Shown here: in pieces, positions 23,769 through 32,111 of the stretch | Layout of the letters: each line of letters begins with the position of its first letter | Position numbering within the stretch: the first letter of the stretch is position 1 | Source: RGIG5612 sp045604025 | GTDB taxonomy: Bacteria; Bacillota; Clostridia; Lachnospirales; Lachnospiraceae | DNA length: 46,306 bases | Reading direction: 5' to 3' | Assembly: GCA_045604025.1 (NCBI GenBank) | Contig: JAZUNG010000051.1 | Span: 1-46,306, forward strand | Notes under the pieces: model-generated | Database searches by the model: none | Seen by the model: the letters and a program-made list of their open reading frames with translations, nothing else | What the model was told of the DNA's origin: nothing | Made by a program: the position numbers and the translations under genes

Positions 23769-25092
23769 ATACCTTGAAAACAATATTTCATATACCAGCG
23801 GGATCGGGATCAGTCATATGGTCATCAGCTGCTATAGCGAACCGACCTTAGATGACTTCGATATACAGATGCTGAAAAGCAACCCCATACCCTGTCTTCT
23901 GAAATTCGATATGCAGATGCTGAACGGACAGACTTCATTTCTGTATGATATATCGGGAATGCAGTCTTTCGAAAAACTCTTTGAGATCAGAAAGCTGACA
24001 TTTGAAGACCTGAAGAACTTCATTCTGGCTCTGAAGAAGCTGTCCGAGGCTCTCTCTGAATATCTTCTCTCAGAGGATCGGGTCATCTTTCTTGAGAAGT
24101 GTATATTTACCGGATACGGTCGTGACAGATATTACTTCTGCTATTATCCCCAGGACTTGCCTGGATCAGGGCAGCTTAAGGGAAGTCTGCCCGATCTGTT
24201 CAATGATTTCCTCTCTCATATAGATTACAACGACAAGAAACTGGTAGACCTGGCATTCGGTCTGACCAGGCTATGTCAGAGCGGCAGTTTCTCATTTGCC
24301 GACGCTGCCGAATTACTCTCTGACATAGACCCCCGGTCTGTCAGAGCTGTTATGGAGGAAGTCGAGGGTGAAAGACAACACTCAACAGAAACAGACCCTG
24401 CAGACAGTATATACTCAGGATCTCAGGTGCCTTCTCAACCTGTTTCGGCAGAACATGACCGTAAAAAGAGCAATCCCAAAACTCAGACAAAGGGAACATT
24501 CAGAGACAAGGCCCGCCAGTATTTCAAAGGTCATGACTTCGCTGAGATATTCGATGATATCAACAATGCCCGGATCATCCGCAAGATAAAATCTGAAGTG
24601 GTCAACGACAGCGGTGCGCCTGTTTCATCCGAAATAGCTGCAGCTGATTTCCCCCTTTTTTCAGCGGACGATATCAGCAGTACCTATGAACCATATACCA
24701 TGGCCCCTCTGGCGGAGGCATTTATGGAAGACTGCCCGTATATGGATTCCCCGGAAGAGGATACCATGCCTCTGGATATGCGGCCTTTCACTGAAAAGAA
24801 GCTTTCAGGGACCGGCCTCTCCGCCGGAACAGATATACCGCTCCCGACTTTTCCCTTTACCATAGGCAAGTCAAAGGACAGCTGCGATCATGTGCTGGAA
24901 GACAATGCCATCTCCAGGATCCACCTGCGTCTGTATGAAAACGAAGAGACACCCGGGAACTATTTTGTAGAGGATGAGAATTCCAGAAACGGTTCGTTCC
25001 TGAACGGTCTGAAACTGGAGCCCTACAGGAAATATCCCATCACCTCCGGCGATAAGCTGAATCTGGCAAGGTGTGAGTTTATTTTTCTGTGA
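23761..25092 (+). CDS. DUF6382 and FHA domain protein
   Basis: This 443-aa cytoplasmic protein has an N-terminal domain (about 1-195) of the DUF6382 type often found in Clostridia next to Tad genes. A disordered acidic linker (about 200-340) follows. The C-terminal FHA phosphothreonine-binding domain (about 355-443) has Ile-Gly-Lys-Ser-Lys-Asp, Ile-Ser-Arg-Ile-His-Leu-Arg and Asn-Ser-Arg-Asn-Gly-Ser-Phe-Leu-Asn-Gly. It is the last gene of the Tad operon and may link pilus assembly to Ser/Thr kinase signalling; no kinase gene is in the window. Confidence 0.85.
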   Translation: MSEYLENNISYTSGIGISHMVISCYSEPTLDDFDIQMLKSNPIPCLLKFDMQMLNGQTSFLYDISGMQSFEKLFEIRKLTFEDLKNFILALKKLSEALSEYLLSEDRVIFLEKCIFTGYGRDRYYFCYYPQDLPGSGQLKGSLPDLFNDFLSHIDYNDKKLVDLAFGLTRLCQSGSFSFADAAELLSDIDPRSVRAVMEEVEGERQHSTETDPADSIYSGSQVPSQPVSAEHDRKKSNPKTQTKGTFRDKARQYFKGHDFAEIFDDINNARIIRKIKSEVVNDSGAPVSSEIAAADFPLFSADDISSTYEPYTMAPLAEAFMEDCPYMDSPEEDTMPLDMRPFTEKKLSGTGLSAGTDIPLPTFPFTIGKSKDSCDHVLEDNAISRIHLRLYENEETPGNYFVEDENSRNGSFLNGLKLEPYRKYPITSGDKLNLARCEFIFL

Positions 25093-25099
25093 CTGCAAT

Positions 25100-25128
25100 T
25101 TGACTGTCAAATAAGAATTTGTTAATAT
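25100..25128 (+). promoter_or_regulatory. Promoter of the rhomboid gene (leaderless)
   Basis: TTGACT, 17 bp, TAATAT ends six bases before the ATG at 25135. Transcription should therefore start at or next to the A of the start codon. No Shine-Dalgarno sequence is present. Confidence 0.65.
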
Positions 25129-25134
25129 TCCTGT

Positions 25135-26178
25135 ATGATCTATGAAAGTATCAGACAATATCTGGGAAGTCAGAATTTTGCCCTGGTATCCACCAACGTT
25201 CCCGAGCTGTGTGTGCTCAGGAATATAAACGGAACTCAGGGTATCTTCTGTGTGATCGCAGACCACACCAGGTCCAGGTATTTTTCTCCGGGGCAGCTGT
25301 CTTCTGTCGGCTCTCAGCTGGCATCCCACAGCTCATTTGGGAGTATGTCGAATGATATACTCTTCATAGTCATCACATATGATACTGTCAGAGACCGTGC
25401 GCTGGCACAGAGCGGTATGAATGTCTGGCTTGCAGACGCCGCGAGCGGCACTCTGATCATATATGAAGATCAGCCAGACGATTTCTATGGCCTGAGAGAC
25501 GGCATAGAAGCTGCTATAGTGGAAGGCAGCCGCAGTCAGAGAAGCGCCGGGGGAGGACCTGTTTCCAGAGGTACGTCCGTACTCAGGAAGAACTTCCCTA
25601 CTGTTACCGTGATCCTGATAGCGCTGAACGTGATCTATTTCATAGTGCTGGCCGCCCTGGGCAACACCCAGAATATGGGCTATATGCTGGCGATGGGTGC
25701 CAATTACAGCGAGCTGGTATTCAAGGAATTCCAGCTGTGGAGACTGGTCACGTGCATGTTCATGCATTTCGGCATATCACACCTGGTCAGCAATATGGTC
25801 TATCTGGGTATCTGCGGGTACAATCTGGAGCGTGTCACAGGGCACCTCCGGTTCCTGCTCATCTATATGCTGAGCGGTATCGGATCGTCCGTGGTATCTG
25901 CTGCCTACTACTATCTGACTGACCAGCTGGTCGTATCAGCCGGAGCCAGCGGAGCCATATACGGACTGGTAGGAGCGATCGCGTATCTGACATTCCGCAG
26001 TATCCGCTCGGCCAATATACGGACCATATTCTGGAGAGCGGGCGTGATCCTGATCTTCGTATTTTATTCCAGTTTCTTGCGGACCGGAGTGGACGGCGCT
26101 GCCCATATTGGAGGTTTTATCTTCGGATTGATCCTGGGTATCAGCTTCATAAACAGACAGATTAAAAGAGGAGGATGA
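25135..26178 (+). CDS. Rhomboid family intramembrane serine protease
   Basis: This 347-aa protein has a soluble N-terminal domain (about 1-135) and a six-helix rhomboid domain. The domain shows His-Phe-Gly-Ile-Ser-His-Leu-Val-Ser-Asn-Met, the catalytic serine in Gly-Ala-Ser-Gly-Ala-Ile-Tyr-Gly near residue 266 and the catalytic histidine in Ala-Ala-His-Ile-Gly-Gly near 324. It cleaves membrane-spanning substrates. The promoter lies so close that the mRNA is probably leaderless. The HIT gene follows after 4 bp and is co-transcribed. Confidence 0.93.
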   Translation: MIYESIRQYLGSQNFALVSTNVPELCVLRNINGTQGIFCVIADHTRSRYFSPGQLSSVGSQLASHSSFGSMSNDILFIVITYDTVRDRALAQSGMNVWLADAASGTLIIYEDQPDDFYGLRDGIEAAIVEGSRSQRSAGGGPVSRGTSVLRKNFPTVTVILIALNVIYFIVLAALGNTQNMGYMLAMGANYSELVFKEFQLWRLVTCMFMHFGISHLVSNMVYLGICGYNLERVTGHLRFLLIYMLSGIGSSVVSAAYYYLTDQLVVSAGASGAIYGLVGAIAYLTFRSIRSANIRTIFWRAGVILIFVFYSSFLRTGVDGAAHIGGFIFGLILGISFINRQIKRGG

Positions 26179-26182
26179 TAAT

Positions 26183-26602
26183 ATGAAAAACGACAACTGT
26201 ATCTTCTGTAAAATAGCAAACGGTGATATCCCCACCAGAACTCTGTACGAGGATGAGGATTTCAGGATCATCTTTGACGCGTCTCCGGCCACAGTCGGAC
26301 ATGCTCTGATCCTTCCCAAAGATCACGTAGCAAATGTATTCGAGATCCCTGACGAGCTGCAGGCGCGAGGCTATGTTCTGGCCAAAAAGGCTGCCGGCGT
26401 ACTCACCGAAGTCTTCGGGGCTGACGGCATCAATATCCTGCAGAACAACAATGAGGCTGCAGGTCAGAGTGTGTTCCATTTCCACATTCATCTGATCCCC
26501 CGCTACAATGGTGACGGTGCCATGATGAGCTGGAAACCTGGCGAGCCCGACGGAGACAGGCTTGATGCAGCGCTGTCAAGGATCAGCGAACTCATGAAAT
26601 AA
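26183..26602 (+). CDS. HIT family nucleotide hydrolase
   Basis: This 139-aa protein is a histidine-triad hydrolase, probably acting on adenosine 5'-phosphoramidate-type nucleotides. It has the N-terminal Cys-Ile-Phe-Cys-Lys-Ile zinc pair and the active-site motif Phe-His-Phe-His-Ile-His-Leu-Ile-Pro-Arg near residue 100, where Gln/Ser precede the triad. GAGGAGG gives a strong ribosome site overlapping the end of the rhomboid gene. Length is standard. Confidence 0.95.
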   Translation: MKNDNCIFCKIANGDIPTRTLYEDEDFRIIFDASPATVGHALILPKDHVANVFEIPDELQARGYVLAKKAAGVLTEVFGADGINILQNNNEAAGQSVFHFHIHLIPRYNGDGAMMSWKPGEPDGDRLDAALSRISELMK

Positions 26603-26609
26603 ATCGTCC

Positions 26610-26638
26610 TTGATTTTATATTTTTAAAGTTCTATAAT
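26610..26638 (+). promoter_or_regulatory. Promoter of the antiporter gene
   Basis: TTGATT, 17 bp, TATAAT lies directly after the HIT stop codon. The expected start of transcription is near 26645, about ten bases before a perfect palindrome with a T run. Confidence 0.75.
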
Positions 26639-26654
26639 ACCCGCTGTGCTTAAA

Positions 26655-26693
26655 GCAGTATCGTTTTCCCGGAAAACGATACTGCGATTTTTT
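26655..26693 (+). terminator. Perfect hairpin with T run between promoter and antiporter start
   Basis: GCAGTATCGTTTTCC and its exact complement flank a single C, followed by GATTTTTT. It is a textbook intrinsic terminator, yet it lies downstream of the promoter at 26610 and 15 bp upstream of the antiporter ATG. It either ends the HIT transcript or attenuates the antiporter mRNA. Confidence 0.85.
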
Positions 26694-26707
26694 GGGGGTA
26701 AACATAT

Positions 26708-28012
26708 ATGACTGTATTTATTTCAATTGCTGTCGCCATGGGTGTCGGCGTTCTGGCCACACGTGTGACAAAATTCTTTAATATGCCCGATGTAACGGCT
26801 TATCTGATCTCAGGCATCCTGATAGGACCGTTCTTTCTGGGCAGACTCGGAGTTCCCGGACTGGGATTTACCACATATGAAGCCGTAGATGAGCTGTCCA
26901 TGATCTCCAACCTGGCGCTGGGATTCATCGCGTTTGCCATCGGAACCGAATTCATGATGCCCAAGCTGAAAAAGATAGGCCGCAAGGCGGTGATCATCGG
27001 TCTGGCAGAAGCTCTGACTGCAGTCCTCTTCGTAACAGGAGCTCTGATCATCGTTCATTTCATCCTGCCTGAAAAGATTACTCTGCCTGCAGCGATCATT
27101 CTCGGTGCGATCGCTTCCGCTACCGCACCTGCTGCAACTCTGCTGGTAGTACGCCAGTTCAAGGCCAAGGGCGCCGTTACGGAGATCCTGCTGCCTGTAG
27201 TCGCTCTGGATGACGCGATCGCACTTATCTGTTTCGCCGTAGCATCCGGTATAGCAAAGGGTATGATGGGCGGCAAGATCGATTTCTATTCCATCGTACT
27301 GAATCCCGTGATCCAGATCATTGGGTCTTTGATCCTCGGAAGCCTTCTGGGTCTGGCTCTGGCCGGTCTGGAGAGATGGTTCCATTCCAACAAGAACCGT
27401 ATGATCTTCATCGTGGCAGGTGTCATGGTCACCGTTGCCCTGTCCATGATCGAGTTCGAACTGGGGCCTGTGAAGATAGGATTCTCTTCTCTTCTGGTAT
27501 GTATGATGCTGGGCACTGTCTTCTGCAACGCATGCCCTATCGCAGAGGATATGATGGAGCGTGCCGAGAAGTGGACCGCTCCGCTCTACTGCCTGTTCTT
27601 TGTACTCAGCGGCGCAGCCCTCAAGCTGAATGTGTTCTCAGATATATATGTTGTCATAATAGGTATTATCTACATAGTGATCCGTGCCCTGGGCAAATAC
27701 ACGGGTGCGTCTGTCAGCGCCAAGGCAACACACTGTGCTCCTCAGGTTACAAAATACCTTGGAGTCACACTCTTTCCACAGGCAGGTGTTGCGCTGGGTA
27801 TGTCACTGGCGGCTGTTCAGACAATGGGTGAAGTCGGAGCTCTGGTCCGCAACCTGACGCTCTTTGCCGTACTGATCTACGAACTGCTGGGCCCTACCAT
27901 GACCAAGATCGCGCTTACGAAATCCGGTGATATCCAGCCCAAGAATGAAGAGGCGCTTAAGAAACGCCGCGAGGACAAACTCCACGAAATCCAGGAAAAA
28001 CGTGCGAACTGA
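26708..28012 (+). CDS. Cation:proton antiporter (CPA2/KefB-NapA-like)
   Basis: This 434-aa membrane protein has about 12-13 hydrophobic segments and the monovalent cation/proton antiporter fold. Signs are Ala-Tyr-Leu-Ile-Ser-Gly-Ile-Leu-Ile-Gly-Pro near residue 30, Phe-Ala-Ile-Gly-Thr-Glu-Phe near 77 and the ion-binding Ala-Leu-Asp-Asp-Ala near 167. No C-terminal TrkA-N domain is present; the tail is short and charged. It is monocistronic between a promoter/attenuator and the terminator at 28024. The ion carried (Na+ or K+) cannot be told. Confidence 0.9.
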   Translation: MTVFISIAVAMGVGVLATRVTKFFNMPDVTAYLISGILIGPFFLGRLGVPGLGFTTYEAVDELSMISNLALGFIAFAIGTEFMMPKLKKIGRKAVIIGLAEALTAVLFVTGALIIVHFILPEKITLPAAIILGAIASATAPAATLLVVRQFKAKGAVTEILLPVVALDDAIALICFAVASGIAKGMMGGKIDFYSIVLNPVIQIIGSLILGSLLGLALAGLERWFHSNKNRMIFIVAGVMVTVALSMIEFELGPVKIGFSSLLVCMMLGTVFCNACPIAEDMMERAEKWTAPLYCLFFVLSGAALKLNVFSDIYVVIIGIIYIVIRALGKYTGASVSAKATHCAPQVTKYLGVTLFPQAGVALGMSLAAVQTMGEVGALVRNLTLFAVLIYELLGPTMTKIALTKSGDIQPKNEEALKKRREDKLHEIQEKRAN

Positions 28013-28023
28013 TATTTACACCC

Positions 28024-28052
28024 AAAGAGGGACAATTTGCCCCTCTTTTTAA
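28024..28052 (+). terminator. Terminator after the antiporter gene
   Basis: AAAGAGGG and CCCTCTTT form a stem around a short loop and run into a T stretch, 11 bp after the antiporter stop codon. Confidence 0.85.
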
Positions 28053-28129
28053 TTGCCTTGCAATGCTATATAATATATACTGATAAGTACCAGAAACTAT
28101 CCATTATTCAACAAAAAACGGAGGGTGCT

Positions 28130-29155
28130 ATGAGAACTCTGAAACTTGGAAAAACCGGTATTGAAACTCCGCAGAACGCATTTGGCGCGCTGCCCATACA
28201 GAGGATCAGCAAGGATGACGCCGTGCATCTGCTGCGCAAGGCCTTCGACGGAGGCATGACATATTTTGACACAGCTCGTGGCTACACCGACAGCGAGGAA
28301 AAGGTAGGTGAGGCATTCAAAGGTATGCGTGACGATGTTATCATTGCTACCAAGACTCAGGCCAAGAACGTGGAAACATTCTGGAAAGAACTGCATACTT
28401 CCCTGACCAATCTCCAGACAGATCACATAGATATTTACCAGCTGCACTGCGCACCGCAGTGTTTTGCGCCGGGAGATGGAACCGGACTGTACGAGGCTAT
28501 GCTGGACGCCAAAGAACAGGGCAAGATCCTGCATATCGGTATCACCGCACACAAGATCGGCGTGGCTGAAGAGATAGTAAAGAGCGGTCTGTATGAGACT
28601 CTGCAGTTCCCGTTCTCATATCTGGCTACCGACAGAGATATAGCTCTGGTCAGGGCGTGTGAAGAGGCCGACATGGGCTTCATCGCCATGAAGGGACTGT
28701 CCGGAGGTCTGCTGACCAACGCATCAGCGTGCATGGCCTTCATGCTGCAGCACAAGGCCCTGCCTATCTGGGGAGTACAGCGTGAATATGAACTGGATCA
28801 GTGGCTGGCATTCTTTGATCAGGAGCCTGAATTGACTGATGAATTGCAGGCTGTGATCGATCAGGACCGCGCAGAGCTCCTCGGCGACTTCTGCCGTGGC
28901 TGCGGATACTGCTCGCCATGTACCGTAGGTATCCAGATCAACCAGTGCGCACGTATATCTCAGATGGTCCGCCGAGCTCCTTCTGCTTCATGGCTGAATG
29001 AATACTGGCAGAAAGAGATGGACAAGGTTGACAACTGCGTGGACTGCGGTGTCTGCAAGACCAGATGTCCATATGAACTCGATATCCCGAATCTGCTGCG
29101 CAAGAACAGGGCTGATTACAAGGCCATCCTGGCCGGAGAGGTCAGCATAGACTGA
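28130..29155 (+). CDS. Aldo/keto reductase with C-terminal ferredoxin-like domain
   Basis: This 341-aa protein has an aldo/keto reductase barrel with Gly-Met-Thr-Tyr-Phe-Asp-Thr-Ala near residue 42, the conserved Tyr of Gly-Tyr-Thr-Asp-Ser and a Lys in Thr-Lys-Thr. The C-terminal part has two cysteine clusters, Cys-Arg-Gly-Cys-Gly-Tyr-Cys-x-x-Cys and Cys-Val-Asp-Cys-Gly-Val-Cys-x-x-x-Cys-Pro, which should bind iron-sulfur clusters. It is probably a cytoplasmic oxidoreductase that passes electrons through the clusters. The frame opens at 28037 but ATG 28130 has GGAGGG. The PadR gene follows 18 bp later. Confidence 0.92.
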   Translation: MRTLKLGKTGIETPQNAFGALPIQRISKDDAVHLLRKAFDGGMTYFDTARGYTDSEEKVGEAFKGMRDDVIIATKTQAKNVETFWKELHTSLTNLQTDHIDIYQLHCAPQCFAPGDGTGLYEAMLDAKEQGKILHIGITAHKIGVAEEIVKSGLYETLQFPFSYLATDRDIALVRACEEADMGFIAMKGLSGGLLTNASACMAFMLQHKALPIWGVQREYELDQWLAFFDQEPELTDELQAVIDQDRAELLGDFCRGCGYCSPCTVGIQINQCARISQMVRRAPSASWLNEYWQKEMDKVDNCVDCGVCKTRCPYELDIPNLLRKNRADYKAILAGEVSID

Positions 29156-29173
29156 TCATACAGGGAGGATACT

Positions 29174-29524
29174 GTGCAGGATAACGGTCACTCATTTTCA
29201 TCATATTTCAAGAGAGCTACCAGCCCTCTGGTCGTGCTCGCGCTGCTGAAGGAGCGTGAGATGTATGGCTATGAGCTGGCTTCGGAGATCAAGAAGCGCA
29301 GCCGCGGGACATATTCCATCGCCATACTGTATCCGATCCTGTACAGGCTTCTGGAGCAGGGATTTATCGAAGAATCAGAAATAAAGATCTCCGGCGGGAG
29401 AGCGAGAAGTTATTACCGCATCACACCTGCCGGAGAAACATATTTAGATCAGACTATGGATGATTATCAGGACCTGTCTGCTGCATTTGACAAACTGGTC
29501 CACGGTCCGCAAAACCGTTCGTGA
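29174..29524 (+). CDS. PadR family transcriptional regulator
   Basis: This 116-aa protein has the PadR winged helix: Pro-Leu-Val-Val-Leu-Ala-Leu-Leu, Met-Tyr-Gly-Tyr-Glu-Leu, Leu-Tyr-Pro-Ile-Leu-Tyr-Arg-Leu and Tyr-Tyr-Arg-Ile-Thr-Pro-Ala-Gly. It starts with GTG behind GGGAGG, 18 bp after the reductase, so it probably regulates the reductase operon. A 7-bp stem (TGACCGG/CCGGTCA, 29522-29540) at its stop codon may terminate the transcript facing murG. Confidence 0.93.
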   Translation: MQDNGHSFSSYFKRATSPLVVLALLKEREMYGYELASEIKKRSRGTYSIAILYPILYRLLEQGFIEESEIKISGGRARSYYRITPAGETYLDQTMDDYQDLSAAFDKLVHGPQNRS

Positions 29525-29543
29525 CCGGATCTGCCGGTCAGTT

Positions 29544-30608
29544 TCAGACCCCTGCCAGCTGACAGATGATATCTACTACATTTCTTGCGGCATCGGCTCC
29601 GCCTGCTGCCTTCATTGCATCAATATATACCTGCCTGTTTTCATAGGTTTCCCTGACAGCCTCCAGAAGGCTGTCTTTTGTCAGGTTCTCTTCCAGAAGG
29701 ACTCGGGAGAATCCCCTGTTTTCGAAGGACCTGGCATTCAGTATCTGGTCGCCTCTGCTGGCATCAGTTCCTAAGGGTATCAGGACTGCAGGTTTATTCA
29801 GAGCCTGGATCTCGCAGATCACGTTTGCGCCTGCCCTGGAAATGAATATATCGCTCATGGCCATGAGATCATTCAGACCATCGCCCACATATTCGAACTG
29901 TCTATAGCCTGCTGTTCCGTCCAGAGACGCATCTGTCTTGCCTTCGCCGCAGATATGCACTATCTGGAAATGCTCCAGCAGCTCTGAAAGAGCTCCTCTG
30001 ACCGCATTGTTGACATTGAGCGAACCCAGACTGCCTCCGATGACCATCAGCACAGGTTTGTCAGCTGTAAATCCGCATGTTTCCAGTCCCTTTTCCCTGG
30101 AACCCGCGAGGAGTTCCTCGCGGATAGGAAGACCTGTGTGGACTCCCTTTCCCTTCAGATACTGCTCTGTTTCCGGGAAACTGTAGCAGATCCTGTCAGC
30201 CTTCGGAATACACAGCTTGTTGGCCAGTCCGGGTGACAGGTCGGATTCGTGTATCACTACCGGAATACCTTCTCTGGCTGCTGCAAAAATGACCGGTACG
30301 GTAACAAAGCCTCCCTTGGAAAATACGATATCCGGTCTGTGCGCTCTCATGTACTCTCTGGCCTCTTTGCCGCCGTGCATGATATGGCGCGGATCCTTCA
30401 GGTTCTGCACGGACATATATCTGCGTAGCTTGCCTGAATCGATCCCGTAGTAAGGGATGCCTTCTTTCTCTATCAGTTTTTTTTCGATCCCGTTATAGGA
30501 TCCCATGTAATCTATATCAAATCCTCTTTCCCTGAGATAAGGAACCAGGGCAAGATTGGGTGTGACATGACCGGCTGTACCGCCGCCGGTCAGCAGTATC
30601 TTTGGCAT
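29544..30608 (-). CDS. murG: MurG-type N-acetylglucosaminyl transferase
   Basis: This 354-aa protein matches MurG, which adds GlcNAc to undecaprenyl-PP-MurNAc-pentapeptide (lipid I to lipid II) at the inner face of the membrane. It has the N-terminal Thr-Gly-Gly-Gly-Thr-Ala-Gly-His-Val-Thr-Pro loop, Ser-Lys-Gly-Gly-Phe-Val near residue 95, His-Glu-Ser-Asp, Gly-Gly-Ser-Leu-Gly-Ser near 189 and Ser-Arg-Ala-Gly-Ala-Asn near 258. It stands alone, away from any mra/dcw cluster, so it may be a second copy. GGAGG precedes its start. Confidence 0.9.
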   Translation of the reverse strand: MPKILLTGGGTAGHVTPNLALVPYLRERGFDIDYMGSYNGIEKKLIEKEGIPYYGIDSGKLRRYMSVQNLKDPRHIMHGGKEAREYMRAHRPDIVFSKGGFVTVPVIFAAAREGIPVVIHESDLSPGLANKLCIPKADRICYSFPETEQYLKGKGVHTGLPIREELLAGSREKGLETCGFTADKPVLMVIGGSLGSLNVNNAVRGALSELLEHFQIVHICGEGKTDASLDGTAGYRQFEYVGDGLNDLMAMSDIFISRAGANVICEIQALNKPAVLIPLGTDASRGDQILNARSFENRGFSRVLLEENLTKDSLLEAVRETYENRQVYIDAMKAAGGADAARNVVDIICQLAGV

Positions 30609-30701
30609 AATGGCCTCCTGTTGCAGCTATTGCTTTATTCCGTCGGGTATTATATCAGACCATATACGCTGATATCAACATGGAAGAGCGGTTTTGTTGT
30701 C

Positions 30702-30730
30702 TTGCTTTAAACATACTTTTGAATTACAAT
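30702..30730 (+). promoter_or_regulatory. Promoter of the deaminase-sahH operon (leaderless)
   Basis: TTGCTT, 17 bp, TACAAT ends seven bases before the ATG at 30738, so the message should begin at the start codon. No ribosome-binding sequence is visible in front of the ATG. Confidence 0.6.
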
Positions 30731-30737
30731 ATCGGGT

Positions 30738-32108
30738 ATGAAAACATTAATAAAAGACGGCCTCGTCCTCCTGAAAGACGGCGACGGCTATAAAATTGAA
30801 AAAAACGACATTCTGATCAACGGCAATACCATCGAGGCTATCTCTTCCACATTCAATCCACGCTTTATGTATGAGGCAAATGAAGTGGTTGACGCATTTG
30901 GCAAGCTCGTTATGCCGGGACTCATCAATGCGCACACTCACGCCTACATGTCTCTCTTCAGAAACTATGCGGATGACATGGAGTTTTTTGACTGGCTGGA
31001 CAAGGTACAGGCAGTTGAAGACCATATGACCGAGGAGGACTGCTACTGGGGAACTCTCCTGTCAGCCATAGAGATGATAAAGAGCGGCACCACGTGCTTC
31101 GTGGACATGAATATCAAGTCAGCCAGAGATGGTGCCACAGAAGGCCCCGCAGCTGCGTGCGCCGGCGCCGTAAATGATTCCGGTATCCGTGCGGTCCTTT
31201 CCAGAGGTCTGGCAGGCATAGCTGATTCCGAGGAGTCGATCATGAAGTTCGGCCAGGCCAGCAGCGAGATGGATGCTTTTGCAGGTCATGAGCGCATCAG
31301 CTTCATGTACGGACCTCATGCTCCTTACAGCTGTATGGCAGACTATCTGCAGAAACTGACTGCCGCAGCAAAAGAGCGTGGCATAGGCCAGACCATCCAC
31401 CTCTCAGAAAGCGAGCTGGAGATGGAGAATATGGCCAGAGACCATGGCTGTACTCCTATCAGATATGTGGCCGACCTGGGTGTATTTGACGTGCCTGTCA
31501 TCGCTGCGCACTGTGTGAATGCGACTGACGATGATATCCGCATCATGAAGGAGAAGAACGTCAGCGTAGCTATCAATCCCAAGAGCAATATGAAGCTGGG
31601 AAACGGTTTTGCCCCTGTGGAGAAGTTTCTGAACGCAGGTCTCAACATCTGCATTGGAACCGACGGCTGCGGAAGCAACAACTCCCAGAATATGTTCCAG
31701 GAGATGAATACCGCTGCTCTCGTATACAAGGGAGCAGGCAGGAAGGCACGCTGTTTCGACGCTGAAGAGATCATACATGCTGCCACCGAAGGCGGTGCGA
31801 AAGCCATCGGTATGGAAGGCAGGCTCGGCGTTCTGAAGGAAGGCGCTCTCGCAGACATCATTATCCTGAACCTGTACGAGCCCCAGTTCTTCCCTACCAA
31901 CAATATCCTGTCCAGCCTGGTCTACTCCACAAAGGGCAGCGAGGTGGAGACCGTATTCATTAACGGCCGCATGGTCATGGACGAGGGACATATCCTGACG
32001 ATCAATGTCAGCAGAGTCTACAACGAATGCAACCAGATCGCAGCCCGTCTGGGTATGATCAGGATGAATCCGGAGCAGGCAGACAACAATAACATCACAT
32101 GGAGATAG
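30738..32108 (+). CDS. S-adenosylhomocysteine / methylthioadenosine deaminase
   Basis: This 456-aa amidohydrolase belongs to the MtaD/SAH deaminase group, which deaminates SAH to S-inosylhomocysteine (and often methylthioadenosine or adenosine). Metal ligands are in Asn-Ala-His-Thr-His near residue 67, His-Leu-Ser-Glu-Ser-Glu near 219, Ala-His-Cys near 257 and Gly-Thr-Asp-Gly-Cys-Gly-Ser-Asn near 311. A C-terminal beta segment completes the barrel surround. sahH follows after three bases, a strong functional link. Guanine deaminase or another amidohydrolase activity is less likely in this context. Confidence 0.88.
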   Translation: MKTLIKDGLVLLKDGDGYKIEKNDILINGNTIEAISSTFNPRFMYEANEVVDAFGKLVMPGLINAHTHAYMSLFRNYADDMEFFDWLDKVQAVEDHMTEEDCYWGTLLSAIEMIKSGTTCFVDMNIKSARDGATEGPAAACAGAVNDSGIRAVLSRGLAGIADSEESIMKFGQASSEMDAFAGHERISFMYGPHAPYSCMADYLQKLTAAAKERGIGQTIHLSESELEMENMARDHGCTPIRYVADLGVFDVPVIAAHCVNATDDDIRIMKEKNVSVAINPKSNMKLGNGFAPVEKFLNAGLNICIGTDGCGSNNSQNMFQEMNTAALVYKGAGRKARCFDAEEIIHAATEGGAKAIGMEGRLGVLKEGALADIIILNLYEPQFFPTNNILSSLVYSTKGSEVETVFINGRMVMDEGHILTINVSRVYNECNQIAARLGMIRMNPEQADNNNITWR

Positions 32109-32111
32109 ATC

